Shown in pieces: positions 26,605-36,800 of a stretch of DNA of 64,000 nt (positions within the stretch are counted from its first letter, which is position 1; each line of letters begins with the position of its first letter). A program made the translations under genes and the position numbers. The stretch is from Thermomicrobiales bacterium (GTDB lineage: Bacteria; Chloroflexota; Chloroflexia; Thermomicrobiales; UBA6265): positions 35,938-99,937 of the forward strand of contig JAUJOZ010000016.1 of the NCBI GenBank assembly GCA_030447415.1. Reading direction: 5' to 3'. The notes beneath the pieces are model-generated. The model did not search any database. It was not told where the DNA came from and saw only the letters and a program-made list of their open reading frames with translations.

Positions 26605-26671
26605 TTCCGGGTCGGCGCCGACGTCACGCGCGAGCTGGAGCCTCTTACTCAACGAGGAGGAGTGATCCGCG

Positions 26672-27040
26672 ATGCATTACGCCTGCCTGGAGCCCGACGC
26701 GACAGGAGTAGCTCGCTTCGGGGAGGTGCCGCTCTCCTTCGCTCCTCTCGCCTACGCCCCACCCGCACCGCCCATCGACGTCTCGTCGCCCCTGCCGGCC
26801 GCCTCGGTCGTCTTCCTGTCTTCCCCGTCCGGCTGGGAGGGCACCCTGCGGTCGCGCGCCTGCCGTCAGCTGTTCCTCTGCCTCGCCGGCGAGGTGGAGG
26901 TGCGGGCCGACGACGGTGAGCCCCGCTCTTTCCGGTCGGGCAGCGCGCTGGTGGTGGCTGCGGGGAGTGACCGCGAGTATCCCTGCCGGGTGGTAGGACC
27001 GGACGCCGCCCTGGTCGCCGTCGTCCAACTCGACGACTGA
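26672..27040 (+). CDS. Small cupin-domain protein
   Basis: 122 residues. A cupin-like beta barrel is suggested by LFLCLAGEVEVRADDGE, then FRSGSALVVAAGS, the second half of the barrel. The usual metal-binding His residues are not evident. A GAGGAGG site lies 14 bases before the ATG. It follows the Cys-rich copy 3 after 67 bases and may share its transcript. The following 27041-27321 holds no credible gene. Confidence 0.65.
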   Translation: MHYACLEPDATGVARFGEVPLSFAPLAYAPPAPPIDVSSPLPAASVVFLSSPSGWEGTLRSRACRQLFLCLAGEVEVRADDGEPRSFRSGSALVVAAGSDREYPCRVVGPDAALVAVVQLDD

Positions 27041-27321
27041 TGGCAGCTCCCCCAAGCTAGCGCCGGACGTCCACCGGACCCGGCCCGTTGCGTCTCCTCT
27101 AGCGCGTGGCCGGGGATCACCGGACCGCGACCGGCCGACGCGCCGGCTGTAGTCGTCGAGGATGACCGTCAGCCAGCGCTTGGCGGCGCGGCGGCCATCG
27201 CTGCACCTCCTACCCAGAAGGCGGGCGTTTGCGGGCGGGCGGCGTGAAGTAGCGCGAGAGCGTCGCCCGAGACGAGAAGTCCGCGTCGGGCCCGCGCCCG
27301 GAGGGGCTGGTGGGGGCGCCG

Positions 27322-28323
27322 CTACCCCGTCGCTCCCGCGTCGAGGTCGAGGAGGACATGCCCCGTGGCGCCGCCGCGTTCGACGACCTCGTGCGCCTCG
27401 GCGATCTGCTCAAGGGGGAAGCGGCGCGCGACGACCGGGCGAAGCCCTCCGGCGGCCACGCACGCGGAGATATCCGCGACGGCCGCCGCTTCCGCCCCGG
27501 CGGGGAGGTCGTCCGAGCCGACGAGGCGGAGCACGACGTTCTTGAAGAGCAGCGGCCAGAAGGGGAGCCGAGGCTCGGCGTCCGCGTCGGAGGCGTAGGC
27601 CGCGATCGTACCGCCGAGGGCGATCACCCGCTCGTCGAGCGAGATGTTCGCGCCGAGCGCCACCTCCACGATGCGGTCGACCCCCGCGCCGTCGGTCGCC
27701 GCGACGACCTTGTCCGCGAGGTCGTGGGCGTGCCGATCCACGATGACGTGCGCTCCGGCGGCGCGGACCATCTTCGCCTGCGCCGCCTACCCGCCCGTCG
27801 CGATCACCCTGGCCCCGCCCCACGCGGCGAGCGCCACGCCGGCGTGGCCGACGCTGCCGGCACCCCCGGCCACGAGCACCGTCTGCCCGGCGACGGGGCC
27901 GTCCGCGAAGACGCAGCGGTGGGCCGTCCGCGCGGCGATGCCGAGGCAGGCGCCGGTCGCGAAATCGGCCCCGTCCGGCAGCTGCACCGCCTTCTCCTGC
28001 GGCACGGTGGTCAGCTCCGCGGCCGTTCCGAACGGGCGGTAGCTCTGGGCGCCGTAGACCCAGACCCGCTCACCGACGCGCGCGGCCGGCACGCCCTTGC
28101 CGACGGCGTCGATCACGCCGGAGCCGTCGCTGTGCGGGATCACCCGCGGGTAGGGCATTGGGAAGCCGAGCCAACCGTCGCGCTTCTTGGTGTCGCCCGG
28201 GTTGATGCCCGAGAAGACCAGCCGGACGCGCACCTCGCCCGGTGCCGGGTCGGGATCGGGGAGATCACCGACCTGCAGCACCTCGTGGGCGGGCCCTGGT
28301 CGGTCGTACAACGCTGCTTTCAA
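27322..28323 (-). pseudogene. Zinc-independent MDR-type quinone oxidoreductase, in-frame stop
   Basis: The first part (TTG at 28323) has the MDR start MKAALYDRPGPAHEVLQVGD, the substrate-pocket segment SGINPGDTKKRDG, and the NADPH-binding VLVAGGAGSVGHAGVALA. It is cut by TAG at 27787-27789, and the same frame then continues with AAQAKMVRAAGAHVIVD through to FPLEQIAEAHEVVERGGATG near the normal C-terminus. A single nonsense codon therefore splits an otherwise complete quinone-reductase-like protein of about 333 residues. Confidence 0.75.
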
Positions 28324-28352
28324 CGCTGCGCTCCCGCGCGTCGCTCCTTGTG

Positions 28353-28573
28353 TCAGAAGACGAAAAGTGGCTTCACGACCGCACCGGATTCGGAGTCCTC
28401 GAAGGCGGTGTTGATGTCGGCGAAGTCGTAGGTCTTGGTGAGCTTATCGATGGGAAACGGCCCTGCTGCCACAGCTCGATCAGGCGGGGGACAAACTGCT
28501 GAGGGACCGAGCGTCCCTGGACGATGGTCCGGAAGTTCCAAGCTGCTCCGGCCAGCATGGCACCCAGGCAACT
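28353..28573 (-). pseudogene. C-terminal remnant of an NAD(P)-dependent (aryl-)alcohol dehydrogenase
   Basis: The segment reads AWNFRTIVQGRSVPQQFVPR, LIELWQQGRFP, then after a one-base loss in a C-run near 28456, DKLTKTYDFADINTAFEDSE and SGAVVKPLFVF, the standard end of zinc alcohol dehydrogenases of the aryl-alcohol type. About 300 upstream residues are missing; a TAG at 28574-28576 precedes it. It is a truncated, frameshifted relic upstream of the broken MDR gene. Confidence 0.65.
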
Positions 28574-28614
28574 CTAACAGGTAGCTCCCTGGAGAGGATG
28601 CGTCCCGGTCCGGC

Positions 28615-30093
28615 CTATGGTTGAGATCGCCCGCGCTGGGAGGCATCTCGCGCCAGCAACCACGAGAGGGTGGCGAGCGCGCACAGTGCCCCCAGGACGG
28701 TGAGGGCCACGGCCTGGCGGACGTCGACCGGCGAGGCGTTGTGGAAGACGTACGAGGGTACGGCGTCCCGCAGATCGATCGGCGTTGCGCTCGCCCAGGT
28801 CTCGAACAGATGGCTCGTCCCATCTGGGTGGTCGTACATCCGTTGCGGGTCGGCGACGAAGGTGGCCATGACCGCAAGCCCGGGCAAGACGAACAAGCCA
28901 AGCGTTCCCCACCTCACGTACGGCGATCGCAGACGTGCCAGCCACCAGCCGAGTGGGGCGGCGGCCAGTGGAACGACGGCCGTGAGGTAGCGCGCGGGTG
29001 GATTCCACTCCCCCCACCAGACGCGATAACTGGAGGTAAGCAGAAGGTACGGAAGGATGATCGCCGCGAGCGCGGTCGCATCCCCGCGTCGGTACCACGC
29101 AAACGGCACCGCGACGGCGATCGCGAGGCCTAGCAGCGGATTATGGACGAGGGCGCCCCACTGTTGGTCGAGAAACGTGCCGGCGAGCCCGTTCAATGTT
29201 CCCGCAATCCCCGAGAAGCCAGCGTGGTCGGATGGCGGCGGCAGCGGTCGGCCGTAGAGGTAGGTGTACCAGGCGAAGAGACCGATCGCGCTCACGACAG
29301 GCGCCGTGAGGCCCGCGATCGCTCCCCGCGGTGTGATCGCCCCGCGGTGGCGGACGATGGCAAGGATAGCGATGACTGCGCTGATGGGTGCCAACCGGTA
29401 GTGGAGCCACGGAAGCGCGGCGGCGCAGCACCCGGCGAGGAGCCACTGCCAGGGATTGTTGCGGGCGGCAAGGACGCGCCGCGTCGCGTATGCAACGCAG
29501 AGCGCGGCCGTCATCTCCGGAAAAATGAGCAGAGAGAAGGTCGCAAGCGGGGCCGTTAGGGCAAGGGCGATCGAAACGGAGCCGGCCACCGGCCACGGGG
29601 CGTAGCGCGCGGCGAGCGCGGCGGCGTTCGCGGCGGCCACGGCGGCGATCACCGCCAGCAGGATGAGCACCAGAGGCCGGCCGCCGACCGCGTACGGGAG
29701 CGCGATGAGCGCGGCCAGGCCGAGTCCATGTTTGCTGTAGAGGCCCGGGCGCTCGGTGTGGGAAGCATGGGGTGGCAGCGGGTCCGGATAGCCGGGCCAA
29801 CCATCGGACACCGTGCCGGGAGCCGGGTAGAAACGCGCGTAGTCACGTTGGCTGTAGTTGTTCAGCTCGTTGAGATCGCCGTCCTCGGTCAGGCTGATGG
29901 CGGTCATCACATAAAACGGCTCATCGCCGGTCAAGGGGTCGAGCCGGTTGAGGATCCCTGGCATCCAGGCGAGGCATGCCAGGTACACGACGATGGCTAC
30001 CCGAGCTGCCGGTGGGAGCGACCATCTGCCCCACGCCGACGCATGCCCGCTGACATCCTTGACCTGGGGCGACACAGACCGCGGCAGGTCCAT
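28615..30093 (-). CDS. Polytopic membrane protein, probable GT-C-type glycosyltransferase
   Basis: 492 residues from the ATG at 30093 (GGAG eight bases upstream). About ten to eleven hydrophobic helices. After the first helix comes LDPLTGDEPFYVMTAISLTE; the acidic GDEPFY in the first outer loop is typical of GT-C (GT39/ArnT-like) enzymes, which use lipid-linked sugars. Helices include VLILLAVIAAVAAANAAALA, and the protein ends in a short Arg-rich tail. Substrate unknown. Confidence 0.65.
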   Translation of the reverse strand: MDLPRSVSPQVKDVSGHASAWGRWSLPPAARVAIVVYLACLAWMPGILNRLDPLTGDEPFYVMTAISLTEDGDLNELNNYSQRDYARFYPAPGTVSDGWPGYPDPLPPHASHTERPGLYSKHGLGLAALIALPYAVGGRPLVLILLAVIAAVAAANAAALAARYAPWPVAGSVSIALALTAPLATFSLLIFPEMTAALCVAYATRRVLAARNNPWQWLLAGCCAAALPWLHYRLAPISAVIAILAIVRHRGAITPRGAIAGLTAPVVSAIGLFAWYTYLYGRPLPPPSDHAGFSGIAGTLNGLAGTFLDQQWGALVHNPLLGLAIAVAVPFAWYRRGDATALAAIILPYLLLTSSYRVWWGEWNPPARYLTAVVPLAAAPLGWWLARLRSPYVRWGTLGLFVLPGLAVMATFVADPQRMYDHPDGTSHLFETWASATPIDLRDAVPSYVFHNASPVDVRQAVALTVLGALCALATLSWLLARDASQRGRSQP

Positions 30094-30191
30094 CGAGTCA
30101 TCTCCGCGCGGGTGCGAGAAGCGATCGTCGTGGCGGAGCCGACGGGTCTCGGCTAAGACCCGGTCGGGCACGCCCCATCCTGGACGATGCA

Positions 30192-30219
30192 CGACGCCCC
30201 GGCAAGGGCCGGGGCGTCG
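30192..30219 (-). terminator. Terminator of lexA
   Basis: A perfect 12-bp stem (30192-30203 with 30208-30219) with a 4-nt loop lies 51 bases past the minus-strand lexA stop. Confidence 0.65.
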
Positions 30220-30270
30220 GGGAGGCGCTGGTGGGCGATAACTGCCCGTGGGGAGAAAGCGCAGGTGTAC

Positions 30271-30909
30271 CTACGCCGGGGAGCGGACAACCGAAACCAG
30301 CTTGCCCTGGATGGCGACGTTGCTGGCCGGAGTGTAGATCGGCTCCATGGTCACGTTCGCCGGTTGCAAGCGGACCCGTTCGCCCTCCTGGTAGAACTTC
30401 TTGAGGGTCGTCTCCTTCTGGTCCTTCAACCAGACAGCGACCGTCTCCCCGTTCTCGCAGGTCTCCTGCTTGCGCAGGAGCACGATATCGCCGTCGTCGA
30501 TCAGCGCGTCGACCATTGAATGGCCCTTGACGCGGAGGGCGAAGACATCCCGCCCGAGATCGGGGAGCAGGTCGGTGCTGAACTCCACTTGCTCGGCCAC
30601 ATCCGAGCCTTCGAGGTCACCAGGAACGGGGATCGGCTGACCGGCGGCGATCTGGCCGATCACCGGGATTGAAACGATGTTGCGCCGACCGCTCGCTCGG
30701 CCAAGCAGCTCGATACCGCGTGAGATGTTCCGGTTGCGGCGAATGAGGTCCCGCCCCTCAAGGACCTTGAGGTTGTAATCAACGACGCTGGTGGAGGAGA
30801 TGCCGAGTTCGCGCTGGATATCGCGGATCGTCGGCGGGTAGTCGTTGTCGTCCAGGAACTGCTCGATGTACGCGAGGATGGCGCGTTGACGGCGCGAAAG
30901 ATCCTTCAT
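30271..30909 (-). CDS. lexA: LexA repressor
   Basis: 212 residues from the ATG at 30909 (GAGAGGG upstream). The N-terminal winged helix LSRRQRAILAYIEQFL, then YPPTIRDIQRELGISSTSVV, binds SOS boxes. The self-cleavage site Ala-Gly lies in IGQIAAGQPIPV. The catalytic Ser is in VKGHSMVDALI and the Lys in the KDQKETTLKKF segment. RecA-stimulated cleavage relieves repression after DNA damage. A perfect SOS palindrome sits in its own promoter, so it is autoregulated. Confidence 0.95.
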   Translation of the reverse strand: MKDLSRRQRAILAYIEQFLDDNDYPPTIRDIQRELGISSTSVVDYNLKVLEGRDLIRRNRNISRGIELLGRASGRRNIVSIPVIGQIAAGQPIPVPGDLEGSDVAEQVEFSTDLLPDLGRDVFALRVKGHSMVDALIDDGDIVLLRKQETCENGETVAVWLKDQKETTLKKFYQEGERVRLQPANVTMEPIYTPASNVAIQGKLVSVVRSPA

Positions 30910-30979
30910 GGGGCGCCCTCTCATCGTGGCGGGGTGACGACGGCCGGTGGTGCTCCGCGCCGCACGGACTATGGCCCGC

Positions 30980-31009
30980 ATTATAGGAACGAACAATTGT
31001 TCGTGTCAA
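30980..31009 (-). promoter_or_regulatory. Promoter of lexA
   Basis: The minus strand has a perfect TTGACA (31004-31009), an 18-base spacer and a perfect TATAAT (30980-30985), 71 bases before the ATG. The spacer contains the SOS box. Confidence 0.9.
30990..31003. promoter_or_regulatory. LexA-binding SOS box
   Basis: CGAACAATTGTTCG is a perfect 14-base palindrome of the Gram-positive/actinobacterial CGAAC-N4-GTTCG type and fills the lexA promoter spacer. The rest of the gap to mutS2 (31010-31442) shows no gene; a TACACT at 31365-31370 is a weak -10 candidate for mutS2. Confidence 0.9.
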
Positions 31010-31442
31010 CCGGGACGATTGCAGGAGTGTCACGAATCACCCCAGACGCCGCCCCTGGACATGCATGTGCCGCCGAGCCAGCAGCAGCGCCGCATCCGCC
31101 CGGACAAGCGTCGCGGGCGTGGGCTCGATGAAAACGCTCAGGTCACCCGCCCGAGTACTTCGCTGGGTGTGGCGTCGTGAACCCGGTTGGTGCCTACGTC
31201 CTGAACCGCGCCGTCGAACCCATCGCGAGGACCTTTGCCGCGAGATCGTTGTCGGCATTGCCCCGCTTGATCCAACCCACCATGGATGCTGAAACCGCGG
31301 TCGGCGGTTGGAAGGGAGACGCGGCGGCCGCCTACTTATCTGCGCCAGCCGAACGCCGGCAAGGTACACTCTCGAATGGGCGGTGCGACTACGGCTACGT
31401 TGTTGCCCATTGCGTTCTTCCGACTCGTGATCGGTCGCCCCA

Positions 31443-33827
31443 TTGCATGAAGCCGTCCTCGCCAAGCTGGAGTTCCCGGAGGTGCTCGGGCGCCTGGCCG
31501 CGCGCTGCCGGTTCGGCGTGGCCGCCGAACGTGCGCGGGAGCTCGGCCCGAGTGGCGACCCGTCTACGGTGGCTTACCTCCTCGGTGTCACCAGCGAGGC
31601 GGTCGACCTCCTCACGACGTTTCCCGACGTTTCCATAGGTGGCGCCCGAGACATCCGCGCCCTGGTTGCCCGTGCGGCGAAGGGGGGGCGTCTCCTCCCA
31701 CCCGACCTGCTGCTCGTGCTCGACATGGTGAGCGCCGCCCGCAACTTGCGGCGCACGTTCTTCCGCCTCCCGGACGTCGATGCGCGATTTCCGTCGCTCG
31801 CCGACTTCGTCGGTCAGGTGGCTGATGCGGCCGACCTGGAGGCTGACATTGGCCGCTCCATCGGCCCCCGCGGCGACGTCCTCGACACGGCGAGCGAGGC
31901 GCTGGGCAGGATTCGGCGTGAGGTTCGAGTCGCCCATGCCCGCCTCACCGATCGGCTCAACGGGCTGGTGAACAGCGGTCGCTACGCATCTGCCATTCAG
32001 GACACCATCATCACAACCCGCGACGGTCGGTACGTCATCCCGGTAAAGGCCGAGGCGCGGTCGCAGTTGCCGGGCGTCGTCCACGACACGTCGGCCAGCG
32101 GACAGACGCTCTTCGTCGAGCCGCTGGAGATCGTCGAACTCAACAATCGCTGGCGCGAGCAGCAGCTGGCCGAGGAACGCGAGATCGAGCGGGTCCTCGA
32201 CGCGTTGAGCGCCCACATCGGCGCCAAGGCGGATGCTCTGACGACGACGGTGGAGGCAGTCGCAGCCGTCGATCTGGCGATGGCCAAAGCCCGACTTGCG
32301 TTCGACATGCGCGCCACGCGCCCGACGCTGTGGACCGGTGGACCGGGCGGGCCGAATGGCCACACTTCTCATCGAGTCAAGCTGGTCCGTGCCCGCCATC
32401 CGTTGCTCGACCCGAACACCGTCGTGCCAATCGACCTGGAGATCGGCGACGACTTCCGCGTGCTCCTGATCACCGGTCCCAACACCGGCGGCAAGACGGT
32501 GGCGCTGAAGACGGTCGGCCTGTTGACGATGATGGCCCAGGCCGGTCTCTATGTGCCGGCGGACGATACCAGCGTTGTCAGCGTGTTCCCGGCTGTCTTC
32601 GCCGACATCGGCGACGAGCAAAGCATCGCGCAAAGCCTCTCGACCTTTTCCGCCCACATGCGCAACGTCATCGCGATGCTGCGCCACGTCACGGCCGATA
32701 GCCTGGTGCTCCTCGACGAGCTCGGCGCGGGAACCGATCCTCAGGAAGGCTCGGCGTTGGCGCGCGCGCTGATCTCTTATCTGCTTGAGCGTGGAGCCAT
32801 GGTCGTGGCGACCACGCACTACTCCGAGGTCAAGGCCTACGCCTACGCCACGCCGGGAGTCGAGAACGCCAGCGTCGAGTTCGACGTCAAGACACTGGCG
32901 CCGACGTACCGGTTGAAGGTCGGTGTCCCGGGGCGTTCCAACGCCCTTGCCATCGCCCGACGCCTAGGGATGCCGCGGGAGATCGTGGACGCCGCTTCGG
33001 GTTATCTCGACCCCGAAGAGATCCGAGCCGACGCCCTGTTGCAGGACATCAGGAAGCGTCGTGACGAAGTGGACGCCGCCCTTGCCCGCGCGCGGGAGGC
33101 CGAGAAGGAGGCGCAGCAGCTGCGCCGGCTCTCCGCTCGGGAGCTGCGTGAGGCCGAACAGGAGCGGCAGGTGGCCAGAGCCGAGGCGTTGAGCCAGGCC
33201 GAGGCGGAGCTGGCCGCAGTGCGCGACACCTTGCGCCGGCTGGAGCGGGACCGGGAAATGGTCGCCGCCACGAGGGAGCATGTCGAGCAGCGCCGCGAGG
33301 AGGCGGACCGCGCGGCGGAGTCAGTCCGTACCTTCCGCCGGGAACGCATCGCCCGGCCCGCGCCCGCGTCGAGTTCTAAGCCGATTCGCGCCGGCGACCG
33401 CGTGCTGATCACCTCGCTGGGGCAGGAGGGCGAGGTCACCGCCGTGAGCGACGGGTTCGCCGATGTGCAACTCGGCTCGCTCAAGCTGCGACAGCCTCTG
33501 GACGCGCTCCAGCGGCTGGGACGCGCGAAGCCGGCCCCGCAGGAGCGCGTCATCGTCAAGCCGCCGGCCCCCGAGTTCGTCCCGATGGAGATCGACCTCC
33601 GTGGGCAACGCGCCGCCGAGATCGACGGCATTCTCGACCGCTACCTAGAGGATGCCTACCGCTCTGGGCTTCCCTTTGTCAGGATCATCCACGGCAAGGG
33701 CACAGGTACCCTTCGCCAAGTCGTCCGTGAGCTTCTCAATGCGCACCCGGCCGTCGCCCGTCACAGCTTGGCGCCGCCCGAGCAGGGCGGCGACGGCGCC
33801 TCCATCGCGACGCTTCGCGAGCAATAG
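31443..33827 (+). CDS. mutS2: MutS2 ATPase/endonuclease
   Basis: 794 residues from a TTG. Walker A LITGPNTGGKTVALK near 342, the ABC-type signature region STFSAHMRNV, and Walker B VLLDELGAGTDPQEGSALA near 420. A long charged coiled coil (about 530-640) leads to a KOW-like segment and a C-terminal Smr nuclease domain (MEIDLRGQRAAEID, then IIHGKGTGTLR). MutS2 resolves recombination intermediates and has been linked to rescue of collided ribosomes. It is convergent with mfd, 14 bases apart, and divergent from lexA across the SOS-box region. Confidence 0.93.
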   Translation: MHEAVLAKLEFPEVLGRLAARCRFGVAAERARELGPSGDPSTVAYLLGVTSEAVDLLTTFPDVSIGGARDIRALVARAAKGGRLLPPDLLLVLDMVSAARNLRRTFFRLPDVDARFPSLADFVGQVADAADLEADIGRSIGPRGDVLDTASEALGRIRREVRVAHARLTDRLNGLVNSGRYASAIQDTIITTRDGRYVIPVKAEARSQLPGVVHDTSASGQTLFVEPLEIVELNNRWREQQLAEEREIERVLDALSAHIGAKADALTTTVEAVAAVDLAMAKARLAFDMRATRPTLWTGGPGGPNGHTSHRVKLVRARHPLLDPNTVVPIDLEIGDDFRVLLITGPNTGGKTVALKTVGLLTMMAQAGLYVPADDTSVVSVFPAVFADIGDEQSIAQSLSTFSAHMRNVIAMLRHVTADSLVLLDELGAGTDPQEGSALARALISYLLERGAMVVATTHYSEVKAYAYATPGVENASVEFDVKTLAPTYRLKVGVPGRSNALAIARRLGMPREIVDAASGYLDPEEIRADALLQDIRKRRDEVDAALARAREAEKEAQQLRRLSARELREAEQERQVARAEALSQAEAELAAVRDTLRRLERDREMVAATREHVEQRREEADRAAESVRTFRRERIARPAPASSSKPIRAGDRVLITSLGQEGEVTAVSDGFADVQLGSLKLRQPLDALQRLGRAKPAPQERVIVKPPAPEFVPMEIDLRGQRAAEIDGILDRYLEDAYRSGLPFVRIIHGKGTGTLRQVVRELLNAHPAVARHSLAPPEQGGDGASIATLREQ

Positions 33828-33841
33828 TGTCGGGGGAGGGA

Positions 33842-36800
33842 TCATCGGGCCGCTCGCGCCCCGCCCGCGGTGGGATGACGCGCGGCGATCGCGTCGAGCA
33901 CCGCGTCCAGCGCCGTTTGCCACGGCAACTCCAGATCCGGCAAGCGCAGCCGCAGCGAGTGCGGCGTGAAGCGCAGCGCGCGGCCGAGCTTGCGCTGGAG
34001 TCGTCGCGTGTCAAGCGAAGCGGTCTCCACCGGACGAATCACCATCTCACGCTCCCGCTCGATGACCGACTCGATGCCAAGCGCCTGGCACCTCAACCGC
34101 AGGGCGATCAATGCCAGCAGGTGTTCCACCTCTTCTGGAACCGGGCCAAACCTATCCTCGAGCTCGGCGCGCATCTGGGCCAAATCGTCCGATGACGAAA
34201 CCGCCGCCACCCGCCGGTAGGTCGCCAACCGCAGCTCGGTGTCAGGAACGTAGTCGGCCGGAATGAGCGCCGTGAGCGGGAGATCGAGGGTGACGGCTCC
34301 GGGCTCGGCGGCGAGGCGACCGCTGCGGACCTCCTCGACCGCTTGGCTCAACAAGCGGATGTACAGCTCATAGCCGATGGCGGCGATGTGGCCGCTCTGC
34401 TCAGCGCCCAGGATATTGCCGGCGCCCCGAATCTCCATGTCCCGCATGGCGACCCGCAGCCCCGCTCCAAGCTCAGTCGCCTCCTGGATTGCTTCCAGCC
34501 GTGCTTGAGCGTCCGCCGACAGCGGCTTGTTTTGGCGGTAGAGGAGGTAGGCGTAGGCGCGGTTAGCGCTACGACCGACGCGACCCCGAAGCTGATACAG
34601 CTGCGTGAGACCGAGGGTGTCGGCGTTGTCGACGACAATCGTGTTGACGTTCGGAATATCGATCCCAGATTCGATGATCGTCGTCGAGACTAGGGCGTCA
34701 TACTCGTGTCGGACAAATGCGAGGATCACCTCCTCGAGCACTTGCTCATCCATCTGGCCGTGCCCGACACCGACGCGCGCTTCCGGCACGAGGGAGCGGA
34801 GCTTGTGCGCCAGCCGGTCGATGTCATGAACCCGGTTGTGGACGACGTAGGCTTGGCCGCCACGGTCGATCTCGCGCAGAATCACCTCCCGCACGAGATG
34901 GTCGGCAAACTCCGTGACGAACGTGCGAATCGGTAGCCGGGCCTGCGGGGCCGTGTCGATCACGCTGATGTCACGGATGCCGGCGAGCGACATGTGAAGT
35001 GTCCGCGGGATGGGCGTCGCGCTCATCGTGAGCACGTCTACCTCCGTCCGCAGCCGCTTGAAAAACTCTTTGTGCCGAACGCCGAACCGTTGCTCCTCAT
35101 CGACGACGACGAGGCCCAGCTCCTTGAACCGCACGTCCCCTTGGACGAGGCGGTGCGTACCGATGACGATGTCCACGCTGCCCGCGGCAAGCCCTGCCAT
35201 GACCTCCCGCTGCTCGGCTTTGCTGCGGAGACGCGACAACATTTCGACGCGCACGGGATACGGGGCGAGCCGCTGAGAAAAGGTGGCGAAGTGTTGGAGG
35301 GCGAGCACCGTCGTCGGGACCAGGATCGCGACCTGACGGCCGCCGTTGACGACCTTGAAGGCCGCTCGCAGGGCAACTTCCGTCTTGCCGAAGCCGACGT
35401 CGCCGCAGACCAACCGGTCCATCGGCTCCGGCCCCTCTAGGTCGGACTTGACCTCGTCGATCGCGCGCTGTTGGTCGGCCGTCTCCTGGTACGGGAATGA
35501 CTCCGCGAGCTCCAGGTCCCACTGCGTGTCGGGTCCGTAGGCGTGCCCCTTCACGGTTTCGCGCGCGGCATAGAGCTGGATCAGCTCGAACGCCATCTCG
35601 CGCACGGCGCGGCGGACCCGCTGCTTGACCTTGACCCACTCGCCGGAGCCGAGACGGGTCGCCTCTGGTTCAACCCCGCCGCCGCCGTAGCGGGAGACGC
35701 GATCGCTCTGGTCGACCGGGACGTAGAGCTTGTCCCCCCGGGCATACTCGAGCAGCATGTATTCCCGCTCGACACCGCCCGTCGCGAGCCGGACAAGGCC
35801 GAGGAACTTGGCGATGCCGTGGTCGACATGGACGACAAACTCGCCGGGAGTCAGGCTGGCGGCGAAGGCAACGTCGTCGGCGATGGTCCGGCGACCGCGG
35901 CGGCGGGTCTGCTTGCGGAAGCCGAACAGTTCGAGGTCGGATATCACCAGGAGTCGGATGTCGGGCGCCATCCAACCGCCGTCGAGGTCGGAGGCGCGGA
36001 CCTCAAGCGTGCCCGGCGGCAGCGGCGTTGGCGCCGTCTGGTCCTGGCCGCGCCGCTTGTCCTTGCGCGGAAAGATGTCTTGTTCCTCGAACAACTCTGT
36101 GACGCGATCGACCTGGTCGGTGGCGACGACGACCCGCCAGCCGTCACGGAGCCGGACGGCCACATCCTCGGCGGCCCGCGCCATCCGACCTGCATACGCC
36201 GGTGCCTCCCCAATGCCGGCGAAACTGAGGGCGTTTGTCTCCGTCGCGGTTTCGTCGAGGCCGAACTCCACCGTCTGATGCGGCGACAGCCGCTGCTCGA
36301 CATCGTCCCAGTCCGCGATCGGGCAGCGAAGCCCGGGAGGGAGCTCGCCGTTGGCGACGAACCCAGCCTCGAGCTCGGTCGCCTGGTCGGCGAGCTGCTT
36401 GGCAGCGAGTCTGATCGCCCCGGGTTCGTCGAGCAGAACGAGATCATCGGGGCCGATGTAGTCGGCCAGCGTGCACGGCTCGTCGAGGAGGTAGGGAGCG
36501 AACAAATCGACCGATGCCGGGGTGACTCCAAGCGTCATCTGGTCAAGCATCCGCCTCCACTCGACCGCTACCTCGTCGCGCAGGTCCCGTTGCTCGAGCG
36601 CGGCGATCGATGCGGCCGCTTCCCGGAGGCGCCACAGCGGGAGCTCGGAGGGAGGAAGGAGCGTGACGCTCTGGAGGCGCGCCTCCGACCGCTGCGATGA
36701 GGGGTTGAAGGTGCGGATGCTGTCGATCTCGTCGCCGAACAGGTCGACGCGCACCGGCTGCTCGGCGCCGGCCGGAAAGATGTCGAGAATGCCGCCGCGG

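Noticed and set aside
27310..28431. 373-residue plus-strand open frame
   Set aside because: Antisense to the broken MDR oxidoreductase; Arg/Asp/His-rich shadow.
23953..28573. Insertion sequence or prophage as source of the accessory stretch
   Set aside because: No transposase, integrase or terminal inverted repeats seen; the excisionase-like HTH belongs to the STAND regulator.
31395..32819. 474-residue minus-strand open frame
   Set aside because: Antisense to mutS2; no motif or start signal.
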